Origin: CAVQBC01 sp963710665
GTDB lineage: Bacteria; Actinomycetota; Thermoleophilia; Solirubrobacterales; Solirubrobacteraceae
Assembly: GCA_963710665.1 (NCBI GenBank)
Contig: CAVQBC010000003.1
Location: forward strand, 1,486,800 to 1,550,799
Length of the DNA: 64,000 nt
Reading direction: 5' to 3'
The notes under the pieces were generated by a model. It had not been told where the DNA came from, did not search any database, and saw only the letters and a program-made list of their open reading frames with translations. The position numbers and the translations under genes are program-made. Every line of letters starts with the position of its first letter. Position 1 is the stretch's first letter. Of the stretch, positions 52,801 through 61,293 are shown piece after piece.

Positions 52801-54977
52801 GCGGCAGCCGGCGGGTACAGCAGCGCCGCCGCGTCCGCCGCGGCGAGCGGCGCCGCGATGTAGAAGCCCTGCGCGAGCTCACACCCGAGCTCGCGCAGGA
52901 GCGCGAGCTGCTCGCGCGTCTCGACGCCCTCCGCGATCACCTCGAGACCGAGGCCGTGGGCGAGGCCGACCACCGCCCGCGCGATCTCGAGCGACCCCGT
53001 GCTCGTCCCGAGGTCGGTCACGAAGGGGCGGTCCATCTTCACGGCGTCGCCGGGGAAGCTGTGGAGGTCGCGCAGCGCCGAGGCGCCGGAGCCGAAGTCG
53101 TCGATGTGGGCGCGGACGCCGAGCTGCTCGCGGATCTGCACCAGCGTCGCCCGCCCGCGCTCGGGGTGCTCCATGAGCGCGGTCTCGTCGATCTCGAGGC
53201 GCAGCCCCGCCGGGTCGGCGCCGGTCTGGGACAGCACGGTCGCGAGTCCGTCGACGAAGCCGGGGTCCAGGAGCTCGCGCGCCGAGACGTTGACGTGCAC
53301 GGTGAGGTCGCCATAGCCGTGGGCGCGGCGCCACTCCGCCAGCCGGCGGCAGGCGTCGCGCAGCACCGCGCGGCCCAGCGGCACGATCAGCCCCGTCTCC
53401 TCGGCGACCGACACGAACTCCTCGGGCGTGCGGAACCGCCACGCGCCCGACGGCCAGCGGCACAGCGCCTCGAAGCCCGCGAGCCGGCCGTCGTCGACGC
53501 GGACGATCGGCTGGTAGTGGACGGTGAGCGCGTCCTCCTCGACCGCCCGGCGCAGCTCGGTCTCGAGGTCGAGCCGCGCCGCGACCTGCCGGCGCATGTC
53601 GCCGTCGAAGACCGCGTGGCAGGCGCGCCCGTCGGTCTTCGCGCGGTACATCGCGGTGTCGGCGTCGCGGAGCACCTGGTCGGGCTCCGCGCCGGGGCCG
53701 GCGAGCGCGATCCCGATGCTGGTCGAGACGAACAGCTCTCGGCCCTCGAGCCGGATCGGCGCGGTGAGCGCGTCGTGCACGCGCTCGGCGACGACGATCG
53801 CCTCGCGAACGTCGTGCACGTCGTCGAGCAGCACGGTGAACTCGTCCCCGCCGAGCCGTGCGACCGTGTCCCCGGGGCGCACGGCGGACTCCAGCCGGCG
53901 CGCCACGTCCATCAGCAGGCGGTCGCCGCCCTGGTGGCCGAGCGAGTCGTTGACGAGCTTGAAGCGGTCGAGGTCGAGGAAGAGCACCGCGCAGCACAGG
54001 TCCGCCGGCTCGCGCCGCGACCGCCGCAGCGTGAGCTCCAGCCGGTCGAGGAACAGCGCGCGGTTGGGGAGCCCGGTCAGCGTGTCGTGCAGTGCGTCGT
54101 GCTGGAGCCGGATCTCGGTGGCCCGGCGGTCGGTGACGTCGGCGAGCGAGCCGGCCATGCGCGCGGGGCGACCGTCGTCGCCCATCACGGCCCGGCCGCG
54201 GGCGACCACGCTGCGGTACCCGCCGGCGCCCGACCACAGCCGGTGCTCGACCTCGAGCTGTGAGGTCTCGCCCGCCAGGTGGGCCTCGATGGCCTGCTCG
54301 AGCGTGTCGCGGTCGTCGGGGTGCACGCGGTCGAGCCAGGCGCCCGGGGCGGCGCCGAGGTCGGCGTCCCCGACGCCGAGCATCGCGCGCCAGCGCGGCG
54401 AGACGTAGAGCGAGTGGTCGCGCAGGTCCCAGTCCCATAGCCCGTCGTTGGCGCCGTGAACGGCGAGCGCGAGGCGCTCCTCGGAGTCGGCCAGCGCGCG
54501 CAACGTGCGCCGGTGGGCGATCGAGAAGCGCAGCGAGCGCTCGAGCGTCGCAGGGTCGAGCGCCGGGGTGACCAGGAAGTCCGACACGCCGGCCGCCGCG
54601 GCCGCGACGTCGGCGTCCCGGTCGGGGTGCTCGCACAGCAGGAGCACCGGCGCGAGCGGCTCGTGCGCGAGCAGCGCCGCGGCCACCTCGAGCCCCGCGG
54701 GGGGCGTGTCGCCGCCGTCGACGAGATAGGCGTCGTGGGGGCCGATCGCCAGCGCGTCGAGCGCCGCCCCCGCGGTGTGCACCCGGTCGACGTGCGTGGC
54801 CGTGTCCGGCGCCGCGGTCAGCAGCGCGCGCAGGCGCGCGGCTCGCGCGTCGTCGTCGCTGATGAGCAGCACGGCGAGATCGCAGCGGGCGAGACCCGCG
54901 GGGCGTTCGTGCCTGGGTTCGTTGAATGCGGCCGCTCGCGGCGGGCGCTGACCATCCGTGGCCGGCGTCGTGTCCAT
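52797..54977 (-). CDS. Receiver-like/PAS/GGDEF/EAL cyclic-di-GMP protein
   Basis: 726 aa from ATG 54977 (AAGGAA RBS). Domains in order: CheY-like receiver (about 35-155; acidic pocket ISDDD, possible phospho-Asp in YLVDGG, but the conserved Lys-Pro is TP), a PAS domain (about 170-285; NDGLWDWDLRDHSLYVSPRW), GGDEF (about 300-455; RLGGDEFTVL intact) and EAL (about 470-720; GFEALCRW, IDDFGSG intact). Both synthesis and breakdown of c-di-GMP are possible. No membrane segment. The receiver looks degenerate, so signal input may come from the PAS domain. Confidence 0.92.
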   Translation of the reverse strand: MDTTPATDGQRPPRAAAFNEPRHERPAGLARCDLAVLLISDDDARAARLRALLTAAPDTATHVDRVHTAGAALDALAIGPHDAYLVDGGDTPPAGLEVAAALLAHEPLAPVLLLCEHPDRDADVAAAAAGVSDFLVTPALDPATLERSLRFSIAHRRTLRALADSEERLALAVHGANDGLWDWDLRDHSLYVSPRWRAMLGVGDADLGAAPGAWLDRVHPDDRDTLEQAIEAHLAGETSQLEVEHRLWSGAGGYRSVVARGRAVMGDDGRPARMAGSLADVTDRRATEIRLQHDALHDTLTGLPNRALFLDRLELTLRRSRREPADLCCAVLFLDLDRFKLVNDSLGHQGGDRLLMDVARRLESAVRPGDTVARLGGDEFTVLLDDVHDVREAIVVAERVHDALTAPIRLEGRELFVSTSIGIALAGPGAEPDQVLRDADTAMYRAKTDGRACHAVFDGDMRRQVAARLDLETELRRAVEEDALTVHYQPIVRVDDGRLAGFEALCRWPSGAWRFRTPEEFVSVAEETGLIVPLGRAVLRDACRRLAEWRRAHGYGDLTVHVNVSARELLDPGFVDGLATVLSQTGADPAGLRLEIDETALMEHPERGRATLVQIREQLGVRAHIDDFGSGASALRDLHSFPGDAVKMDRPFVTDLGTSTGSLEIARAVVGLAHGLGLEVIAEGVETREQLALLRELGCELAQGFYIAAPLAAADAAALLYPPAAA

Positions 54978-55127
54978 TCCATTTTTCCTTCCTAGGTGCC
55001 AGAAGCGTCCGAGCACGCTGCTGACGCACACCGAAGATACGAGGCGGAGCCCTCGGTATCGCACCTGGCGCTCGCAATTCGGCGGATGTTCGAGCCGGGT
55101 CCGACCCCGGTGTAACGTCACGCGACC

Positions 55128-56759
55128 ATGACCGACCCGACGACGGCGACGACCACGAGCGGGTCGAAGCGGCTCGCGCTATTGGCGGCCATCATGGGAT
55201 CGTTCGTGGCCGGGCTGGACGCCACGGCGGTCAACGTCGCGCTGCCCGCGATCGAGAACGACCTCGGCGGCGGCCTCGCCGGCCAGCAGTGGGTCAGCAA
55301 CGCCTACGTGCTCGTGCTCGGCTCGCTCATCCTCGTCGGCGGGTCGCTCGGCGACGTCTACGGGGAGCGGCGGATCTTCACCCTCGGAGTCGGCGGCTTC
55401 GGGGTCACGTCGCTGCTGTGCGCGCTCGCGCCGACGATCGAGACGCTGGTGGCGGGCCGCGCGTTGCAGGGACTGGCCGGGGCGTTGTTGATGCCGAGCG
55501 CCCTCGCGGTGATCGTGGCGGCCTTCCCCCCGAACGAGCGCGGCGGCGCGATCGGATCGTGGACCGCCTGGTCGGGCATCGCCACCGTGATCGGGCCGCT
55601 CGCGGGCGGGCAGTTCGTCGACGCCCTCAGCTGGCGCTGGATCTTCCTCATCAACATCCCGTTCGTGCTGATCACGCTCGTGGTCGTGTTCCGCGGCGTG
55701 CCGGCCAGGTCGGCCGAGCAGCGCGCCGTGCGGAAAGTCGACTGGCTCGGGGCCGCGCTGTGCGCACTCGGGCTGGCCGGGCCGGTGTACGCGCTGATCC
55801 GCCAGCCGTCGGTCGGCTGGGGATCGCCCGAGGTGCTCGTGACGATGATCGGCGGCGTCCTGCTGTTCGGCGCCTTCCTCGCCTGGGAGCGCCGCGCGCC
55901 GGCGCCGATGCTGCCGCTGGGCCTGTTCCGCCGGCGCAACTTCGCGTTCGGCAACCTCGAGACGTTCGCCATGTACGGCGGGCTCTCGATCACGTTCTTC
56001 TTCCTCGTGCTGTTCCTGCAGCAGGTGGCGGGCTACGACGCCCTGGAGGCCGGTATCGCGACCCTGCCCGTGACGCTCGTGATGTTCGCCCTGTCGCGGC
56101 GGGCGGGCGCGCTGGCCGACCGCTTCGGCCCGCGGCCGTTCATGGGCTTCGGACCGCTGATCTCCGCCGCCGGCGTGGCGCTGATGCTGCGGCTGGACGC
56201 CGACGTGGACTACGTGACCGAGCTGCTGCCCGCGGTGCTGGTGTTCTCGCTCGGCCTCGCGACCACGGTCGCCCCCCTTACCGCGACGGTGCTGGCCGAC
56301 GCCGACGAGAACAACGCCGGCATCGCGTCGGGGGTCAACAACGCGATCGCCCGCGTGGCGGGCCTGCTGGGGGTGGCCGCGGTCGGCGCGGCGCTCGCGG
56401 CCATGTTCACGTCGGCGATCGACAGCGAGCTGGCCGGCCGGCAGCTCAGCCCGGCCTCGCAGGCGGCGGTGGCGGAGGCGAAGACCCGCACGCTTGCCAC
56501 CGTCGACCCCGCCGGCCTGCCGCCGGGCGAGGGCGAGTTCGTGGCGGCCGCGGTCGAGTCGGCGTCCGTGAGCACGTTCCACCTCGGGGTCGGGATCTCC
56601 GCCGCGCTCCTGGCCGCCGGCGGCATCATCGGCCTCGCCGGGGTCCGCGACCCGCGCCGCGAGGTCCACGCCTGCGACTGCCCCGGAGGCCAGTTCGCCG
56701 GCCAGCCGCTGGAGGTCGCGCGCGTGCCGCAGACGGCCGTGGCCGAGAGTCCCCGCTGA
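55128..56759 (+). CDS. DHA2-family (EmrB/QacA) MFS drug-resistance transporter
   Basis: 543 aa, 14 predicted membrane helices. Motifs: LDATAVNVALPAI (DHA2 motif D1), GGSLGDVYGERRIF (MFS motif A) and the antiporter motif C in ATVIGPLAGGQFVD. It exports lipophilic drugs by proton antiport. Divergent from the GGDEF-EAL gene. No TetR-type regulator is adjacent. Confidence 0.9.
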   Translation: MTDPTTATTTSGSKRLALLAAIMGSFVAGLDATAVNVALPAIENDLGGGLAGQQWVSNAYVLVLGSLILVGGSLGDVYGERRIFTLGVGGFGVTSLLCALAPTIETLVAGRALQGLAGALLMPSALAVIVAAFPPNERGGAIGSWTAWSGIATVIGPLAGGQFVDALSWRWIFLINIPFVLITLVVVFRGVPARSAEQRAVRKVDWLGAALCALGLAGPVYALIRQPSVGWGSPEVLVTMIGGVLLFGAFLAWERRAPAPMLPLGLFRRRNFAFGNLETFAMYGGLSITFFFLVLFLQQVAGYDALEAGIATLPVTLVMFALSRRAGALADRFGPRPFMGFGPLISAAGVALMLRLDADVDYVTELLPAVLVFSLGLATTVAPLTATVLADADENNAGIASGVNNAIARVAGLLGVAAVGAALAAMFTSAIDSELAGRQLSPASQAAVAEAKTRTLATVDPAGLPPGEGEFVAAAVESASVSTFHLGVGISAALLAAGGIIGLAGVRDPRREVHACDCPGGQFAGQPLEVARVPQTAVAESPR

Positions 56760-56802
56760 AGCGCATCGACCTCCGAGAAATCGGCGATGCGCGCTGGACA
56801 CT

Positions 56803-56835
56803 CCGGGGAGCAGACCAGGGCATCCCCGGGCGCGA
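56803..56835 (+). promoter_or_regulatory. Hydrolase-regulon element, copy A
   Basis: CCGGGG-N6-CCAGGG-N6-CGGGCGCGA, 81 nt upstream of the ATG at 56895. Same architecture as copies B, C and D at 35.5-36.8 kb. Confidence 0.6.
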
Positions 56836-56894
56836 CGCTGGAGCGACAGCACCAACCTCGTGCGTACCACGCACAGTCTCGAGAGGAGATGCTC

Positions 56895-57800
56895 ATGAGC
56901 TCGGCCGATGCGTTGACCAGCCTTGTGTCGGACGGCCGGACCGAACTTCGGGAGGGCTACGCCGAGGTCGGGGACGTGCGGCTGCATTACGTCGAGGCCG
57001 GCGAGGGGCCGCTCATCGTCCTGCTGCACGGCTTCCCGGAGTTCTGGTACGGCTGGCGGCTGCAGATCGCGCCGCTCGCGGCCGCGGGCTTCCGCGTCGT
57101 CGCGCCCGACCTGCGCGGCTACAACCTGTCATCGAAGCCGGACGGCGTCGCCGCCTACGGCGCCGGCAAGCTGGCCGCCGACGTCCGCGGTCTCATCGAA
57201 GAGCGCGGTGCCGCGTCCGCGCTGGTGGTGGGCCACGACTGGGGCGGAACCGCCGCGTGGACGCTTGCGATGAACCACCCCGAGGTCGTCGACCGGCTGG
57301 CCATCCTCGACGCGGCGCATCCGCGCAAGCTCAACGAGGGGCTGCGCCACCCCAGCCAGCTCCGGCGGTCCTGGTACTTCTTCTACTTCCAGCTTCCGGA
57401 CCTGCCCGAGCGCCACGTGCGGGCCAAGGACTGGCAGTTCTTCCAGGACTTCCTGGGCGACGCGCGACCCCCGTACACGCCCGAGGAGATGAAGCGCTAC
57501 ATCGAGGCATGGTCGCAGCCCGGGGCGGCGACGGCGATGCTCAACTACTACCGCTTCGCGGTGCGACACTCGGCGGGCGAGATCCGTCCCATCACGGCGC
57601 CCACCCTCGTCATCTGGGGCGAGCGCGACCGCTACCTCGGCCCCACGCTCGCCGAGCCCCACCATGACGACGTGCCGAACCTCGACCACGTCGAGCGCCT
57701 GCCCGACGCCTCGCACTGGGTCCACCACGACGAGGCCGAGCGCGTCAACCAGCTGCTCATCGACTTCTTCGCTCCCGCCCGCACGACGTCGGCGGCGTAA
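56895..57800 (+). CDS. Alpha/beta hydrolase, epoxide-hydrolase-like
   Basis: 301 aa; the ATG at 56895 is spaced 6 nt from GAGAGGAG and is preferred over the ATG at 56889. Motifs: HGFPEFWYGW (oxyanion), GHDWGGTAAW with nucleophile Asp, and ASHWVHHDEAE with base His. These define a soluble epoxide hydrolase or fluoroacetate-dehalogenase relative. First gene of a three-hydrolase operon driven from copy A of the shared element. Confidence 0.9.
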   Translation: MSSADALTSLVSDGRTELREGYAEVGDVRLHYVEAGEGPLIVLLHGFPEFWYGWRLQIAPLAAAGFRVVAPDLRGYNLSSKPDGVAAYGAGKLAADVRGLIEERGAASALVVGHDWGGTAAWTLAMNHPEVVDRLAILDAAHPRKLNEGLRHPSQLRRSWYFFYFQLPDLPERHVRAKDWQFFQDFLGDARPPYTPEEMKRYIEAWSQPGAATAMLNYYRFAVRHSAGEIRPITAPTLVIWGERDRYLGPTLAEPHHDDVPNLDHVERLPDASHWVHHDEAERVNQLLIDFFAPARTTSAA

Positions 57801-57815
57801 CGCGCAGGCAGTCGC

Positions 57816-58745
57816 ATGTCGGCAACGGAGCGAGAACAGCTGCGCGGCGCGCTCGGCCCCGTCAAGCAGATCGCCGCCGGCCTGCTCAACGTCGGCTACG
57901 TCGATGTCGGCCGTCCCGACGGTCCTGCGGTCGTTCTCCTGCACGGCTGGCCATACGACATCTACACCTTCGCCGAGGTCTCGCCGCTGCTGGCGGCGGC
58001 GGGGTACCGGGTGATCGTCCCGTACCTGCGCGGCTACGGCACGACGCGCTTTCTCTCCGACGAGACGTTCCGCAACGGGCAGCAGTCGGTCCTGGCGGTT
58101 GACACCGTCGCGTTGATGGACGCCCTCGGGATCGAGAAGGCGGTCGTCGCCGGCGCCGACTGGGGAGCGCGGACGGCCGACGTCGTCGCGGCGCTCTGGC
58201 CGGAGCGGTGCGCCGGGCTCGTCTCGGTGAGCGGGTATCTGATCGGAAGCCAGCAGGCCGGCGAGCTGCCGTTGGCGCCGGAGGCCGAGCGGCAGTGGTG
58301 GTACCAGTACTACTTCGCGACCGAGCGCGGCCGGGCCGGGTACGAGCGCTACCGGCGCGAGTTCGCAAGGCTCATCTGGCGGACGGCCTCGCCGCGGTGG
58401 GACTTCGACGACGCCACGTTCGAACGCAGCGCCGCCGCTCTCGACAACCCGGATCACGTGGCGATCGTGATCCACAACTACCGCTGGCGGATCGGCCTGG
58501 GCGACGGCGAGCCGCAGTACGACACGCTGGAGCGCCGCCTGGCCGAGGCGCCCGTCATCAACGTGCCGACGATCACCCTCGAGGGCGACGCCAACGGCGC
58601 GCCGCATCCGGACCCCGGCTCCTACGCCGGGAAGTTCTCGGGCCCGCACTCGCACCGGACCATCACCGGCGGCATCGGCCACAACCTGCCTCAGGAGGCG
58701 CCTGAGGCGTTCGCCCAGGCGGTCATCGACCTCGACACCCAGTAA
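57816..58745 (+). CDS. Alpha/beta hydrolase, epoxide-hydrolase-like
   Basis: 309 aa, 15 nt after the previous gene. Motifs: LLHGWPYDIYTF, GADWGARTAD with nucleophile Asp, and GGIGHNLPQEAP with base His. Distinct from its neighbour in the cap (YYFATERGRAGYERYRREF). Probably a different substrate range in the same operon. Confidence 0.88.
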   Translation: MSATEREQLRGALGPVKQIAAGLLNVGYVDVGRPDGPAVVLLHGWPYDIYTFAEVSPLLAAAGYRVIVPYLRGYGTTRFLSDETFRNGQQSVLAVDTVALMDALGIEKAVVAGADWGARTADVVAALWPERCAGLVSVSGYLIGSQQAGELPLAPEAERQWWYQYYFATERGRAGYERYRREFARLIWRTASPRWDFDDATFERSAAALDNPDHVAIVIHNYRWRIGLGDGEPQYDTLERRLAEAPVINVPTITLEGDANGAPHPDPGSYAGKFSGPHSHRTITGGIGHNLPQEAPEAFAQAVIDLDTQ

Positions 58746-58754
58746 GGAGCTCTC

Positions 58755-59513
58755 ATGGCTGAGGCAACCTCCAACGCCCCGCTCACCGTCGTCCTCGTCC
58801 ACGGCGCCTTCGCCGACTCGTCGAGCTGGGACGGCGTCATCGAGCGCCTCCAGGCGACCGGTGTCCAGGTGACCGCGGCGCCGAATCCCTTGCGCGGCAT
58901 CTCCCACGACTCCGCCTACGTCGCCGGCTTCATGAAGCAGGTCGCCGGACCGGTCCTCGCCGTCGGCCACTCCTACGGCGGCGCGGTGATCTCCAACGCG
59001 GCGACCGGGCTCGGCAACGTCCTCGGGCTCGTCTTCGTCGCCGCGTTCGCCCCCGACGAGGGCGAGCGCCTGGGCGAGGTGACCGCCGGCTCGCGCGACA
59101 GCGTCCTGGGGACGGCGCAGGTCGCGCTGCAGTACCCGACTCCGGACGGCGCGGGGACCGCCACCGAGTTCGCGATCGATCCCGCGAAGCTCCACGACGT
59201 GTTCGCCGCCGACCTGTCGGCGCAGCAGGCCGCCGTGCTGGCCGCGACCCAGCGGCCGGTCTCAGAGCTGGCCTTCACCGAGCCGTCCGGGCCGCCCGCC
59301 TGGAAGTCGCTGCCGTCCTGGACGGTGCTCGCGTCCCCCGACAAGGCGGCCGGCACGGACGTGGTCCGGTCGATGGCCGAGCGCGCCGGTGCCACCATCA
59401 CCGAGGTCGAGGGCTCGCATGTGATCATGATCTCCCGGCCCGACGTCGTCGCCGACGTGATCAAGACCGCGGCGGCCGCGGTCAGTCGCCCGGTCGCCGC
59501 CACGGCGGGCTAG
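58755..59513 (+). CDS. Alpha/beta hydrolase (esterase-like, salicylate-esterase/MenH-type)
   Basis: 252 aa, 9 nt after the preceding hydrolase, RBS AAGGAGC. Motifs: VVLVHGAFADSSSW, GHSYGGAVIS with nucleophile Ser (unlike the Asp of its two partners) and EGSHVIMIS with the base His. Family members act on small esters; widespread and poorly characterised. Last gene before tRNA-Thr. Confidence 0.88.
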   Translation: MAEATSNAPLTVVLVHGAFADSSSWDGVIERLQATGVQVTAAPNPLRGISHDSAYVAGFMKQVAGPVLAVGHSYGGAVISNAATGLGNVLGLVFVAAFAPDEGERLGEVTAGSRDSVLGTAQVALQYPTPDGAGTATEFAIDPAKLHDVFAADLSAQQAAVLAATQRPVSELAFTEPSGPPAWKSLPSWTVLASPDKAAGTDVVRSMAERAGATITEVEGSHVIMISRPDVVADVIKTAAAAVSRPVAATAG

Positions 59514-59701
59514 CCAATCGCAGGCGTCTCGACCGGTCGCGGAGGCAAGCCCCTTCGCGGACCTGAGGGTTCTCGCGGTCACGCCTCGCCGTTGGGCCCT
59601 ACACTGGGCGCGACATACGGCCCAGCGATCGGCATCGCTCGTCGCACTCCGAGGGACCATCGCGGAAGGACGACGACAGTCGCTGATTTGCAGGGCTTTT
59701 C

Positions 59702-59774
59702 GCCGACGTAGCTCAGTTGGTAGAGCACTTCACTCGTAATGAAGGGGTCGCCGGTTCGAGTCCGGCCGTCGGCT
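59702..59774 (+). tRNA. tRNA-Thr (anticodon CGT)
   Basis: Full cloverleaf: acceptor GCCGACG/CGTCGGC, D-arm GCTC…GAGC, anticodon stem CTTCA/TGAAG around loop CTCGTAA (anticodon CGT, reads ACG), T-arm GCCGG-TTCGAGT-CCGGC. No CCA encoded. Its 3' half is duplicated at 63600-63642, marking it as an integration site. Confidence 0.95.
59732..59774 (+). repeat. Left attachment site (attL) of the phage remnant
   Basis: Direct repeat copy 1: 43 nt from the anticodon loop to the discriminator base of tRNA-Thr, 42 of 43 identical to 63600-63642 (difference at 59751 C versus 63619 G). Confidence 0.85.
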
Positions 59775-59779
59775 TTCAG

Positions 59780-59803
59780 AAAGCCCCGCTAATGCGGGGC
59801 TTT
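59780..59803 (+). terminator. Rho-independent-type hairpin after tRNA-Thr
   Basis: AAAGCCCCGC-TAAT-GCGGGGCTTT, a perfect 10-bp stem with TTT at the 3' side, 6 nt after the tRNA. Good terminator geometry in either direction. Confidence 0.75.
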
Positions 59804-59834
59804 CGTGCTGTTGGGGCAGGGCACACCTGAGGCG

Positions 59835-59854
59835 TGGGGTACGCGATGGGGTAC
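59835..59854 (+). repeat. Paired TGGGGTAC repeat near attL
   Basis: TGGGGTAC-GCGA-TGGGGTAC, 60 nt inside the left att site. The same arrangement, TGGGGTAC-GCGC-TGGGGTAC, lies at 63484-63503 near attR, within the integrase 3' end. Candidate integrase arm sites or a duplicated integrase tail. The remaining 59804-60167 shows no gene. Confidence 0.45.
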
Positions 59855-60167
59855 ATCGCGCCCGGGCCAGAGCGCGTGGCACGATGTTGCGCCCCACGGC
59901 CCCGAACGCTCGAATTTTTGAGCGTCGCGACCGGACACGACCCCGGAGCGCGCCGAGCAAGAACGTCGCGAACGAGGCGTTGTCGACGGTGCCGCTATCA
60001 GGCGATAGCGAGAGCTGGCCATCGGGTCCCCGTGCGGCTGTCTCGTACCGGACAAGGCGGCAGGCTTGCTGCGACCGGTGACGTATTCATAGGCTGATGC
60101 CTTATTCCGGTCTGGTGGCCTGGGAATCGGCCTGGTGCCATCGCCGGAGAAAGGGGGCCGAGCGGGC

Positions 60168-60901
60168 ATGAGTCTGGACCAGAAGAGAGCGCGTGTCTTT
60201 GGCGTGCTCTACCTCATCACGTACGTCACGTCGATCCCGGCGCTGGCGCTCTACCAGCCTGTCCTCGACCATCCCGTCGCCTACATCGCAGGCGCTGGGC
60301 ATGACACGCAGATCTTGTTCGCAGCCCTGCTGGAGCTGCTGCTGATCATCGCGAACATCGGCACCGCGGTCGTGATCTTCCCGATCGTCCGACGACAGAA
60401 CGAGGAGCTGGCGCTCGGCTACGTGACCGCACGAGTGATCGAATGCACGTTCATCCTCGTAGGCATCCTCTCGGTGCTCGGCATCATCACGCTGCGGAAC
60501 CAGGTCGCCGGTGTGGCCGAGGGCACGGTCGCCTACACCCTCGCGGGGATCAAGGACTGGACGTTCCTCCTCGGCCCGGCTGGGTCGTCGGTTGGGGGAA
60601 CGGGCTGATCCTCGGCTACCTGATGTACCGCTCACAGCTGGTCCCGCGAGGGGCGTGCTGGCTGGGACTCATCGGCGGGCCGCTGCTCATTGCGACCGGC
60701 ACCGCCATCCTCTTCACCGGCAACGACCCGAGCGACGCGCTGCGTTCACTGCAAGCCATCGCGACCATCCCGGAGTTCCTGTGGGAACTCTTCCTCGGCG
60801 TCTACTGCACCTTCAAGGGCTTCAGGCCGTCGTCGCCGATCCTCCGGACCGACACTCGCGAAGACCGCCCAGGGGCAGCGCCCGCCGTCGCACCGGCCTA
60901 G
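60168..60901 (+). pseudogene. DUF4386 family membrane protein, single-base frameshift
   Basis: Frame 1 (60168 to about 60580) covers ARVFGVLYLITYVTSIPALA, LLELLLIIANIGTAVVIFP and DWTFLLGPA. Frame 2 continues with GWVVGWGNGLILGYLMYRSQ to YCTFKGFRPSSPIL and a TAG at 60901. One missing base near 60580 explains the break. About 244 aa if joined, six membrane helices. Paralogue of 39228-39989. Cargo of the phage remnant, function unknown. Confidence 0.8.
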
Positions 60902-61011
60902 AGACGGCAACTGCCGCTCCGGACGACGACCAGCAGCGCGCTGGGCAACACTGCAGTGTTCCTTCGAGGCAAAAGCAGCAGCGCCGGGAATGGTCGGCCA
61001 ATCGGCGCGGA

Positions 61012-61293
61012 TCAGCGGGAGAGGCCGCCGGCGAGCCGGTGGCAGCGGCGGCACAGCATGACTGGTTGCCGGCGCATCGTTCGCCGGGTCGTGGTCGACG
61101 GTGATGCAGCTCCAGCGGCCCGATCGCGCCGCAGCGGCCGCAGCGGCCACCCTGCGCGGCGGTCAGGCGGGCGCGGCGTTTCTGGTTGCGGCGGCCGCGG
61201 ATGCGCCCGGGATCCGCGGGCCGCGGCTGGCAGCGCCGGGCAGTAGGAGCCGGCGTCGATCAGCCGCCGGCAGCTGATGCAGCGCCGCCTCAC
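61012..61293 (-). pseudogene. HNH endonuclease, frameshifted
   Basis: Starts at GTG 61293 just after or fused to the terminase end. Cysteine knuckles RRRCISCRRLIDAGSYCP and GGRCGRCGAIGPLELHH, then VDHDPANDAPA and VMLCRRCHRLAGGLS, are spread over three frames and together form an HNH fold with Cys4 zinc support. Phage HNH genes next to terminase commonly assist DNA packaging. Confidence 0.65.

Noticed and set aside
59730..59960. Minus-strand frame ending PDSNRRPLHYE
   Set aside because: This peptide is the well-known spurious translation of tRNA antisense sequence, and it lies on tRNA-Thr.
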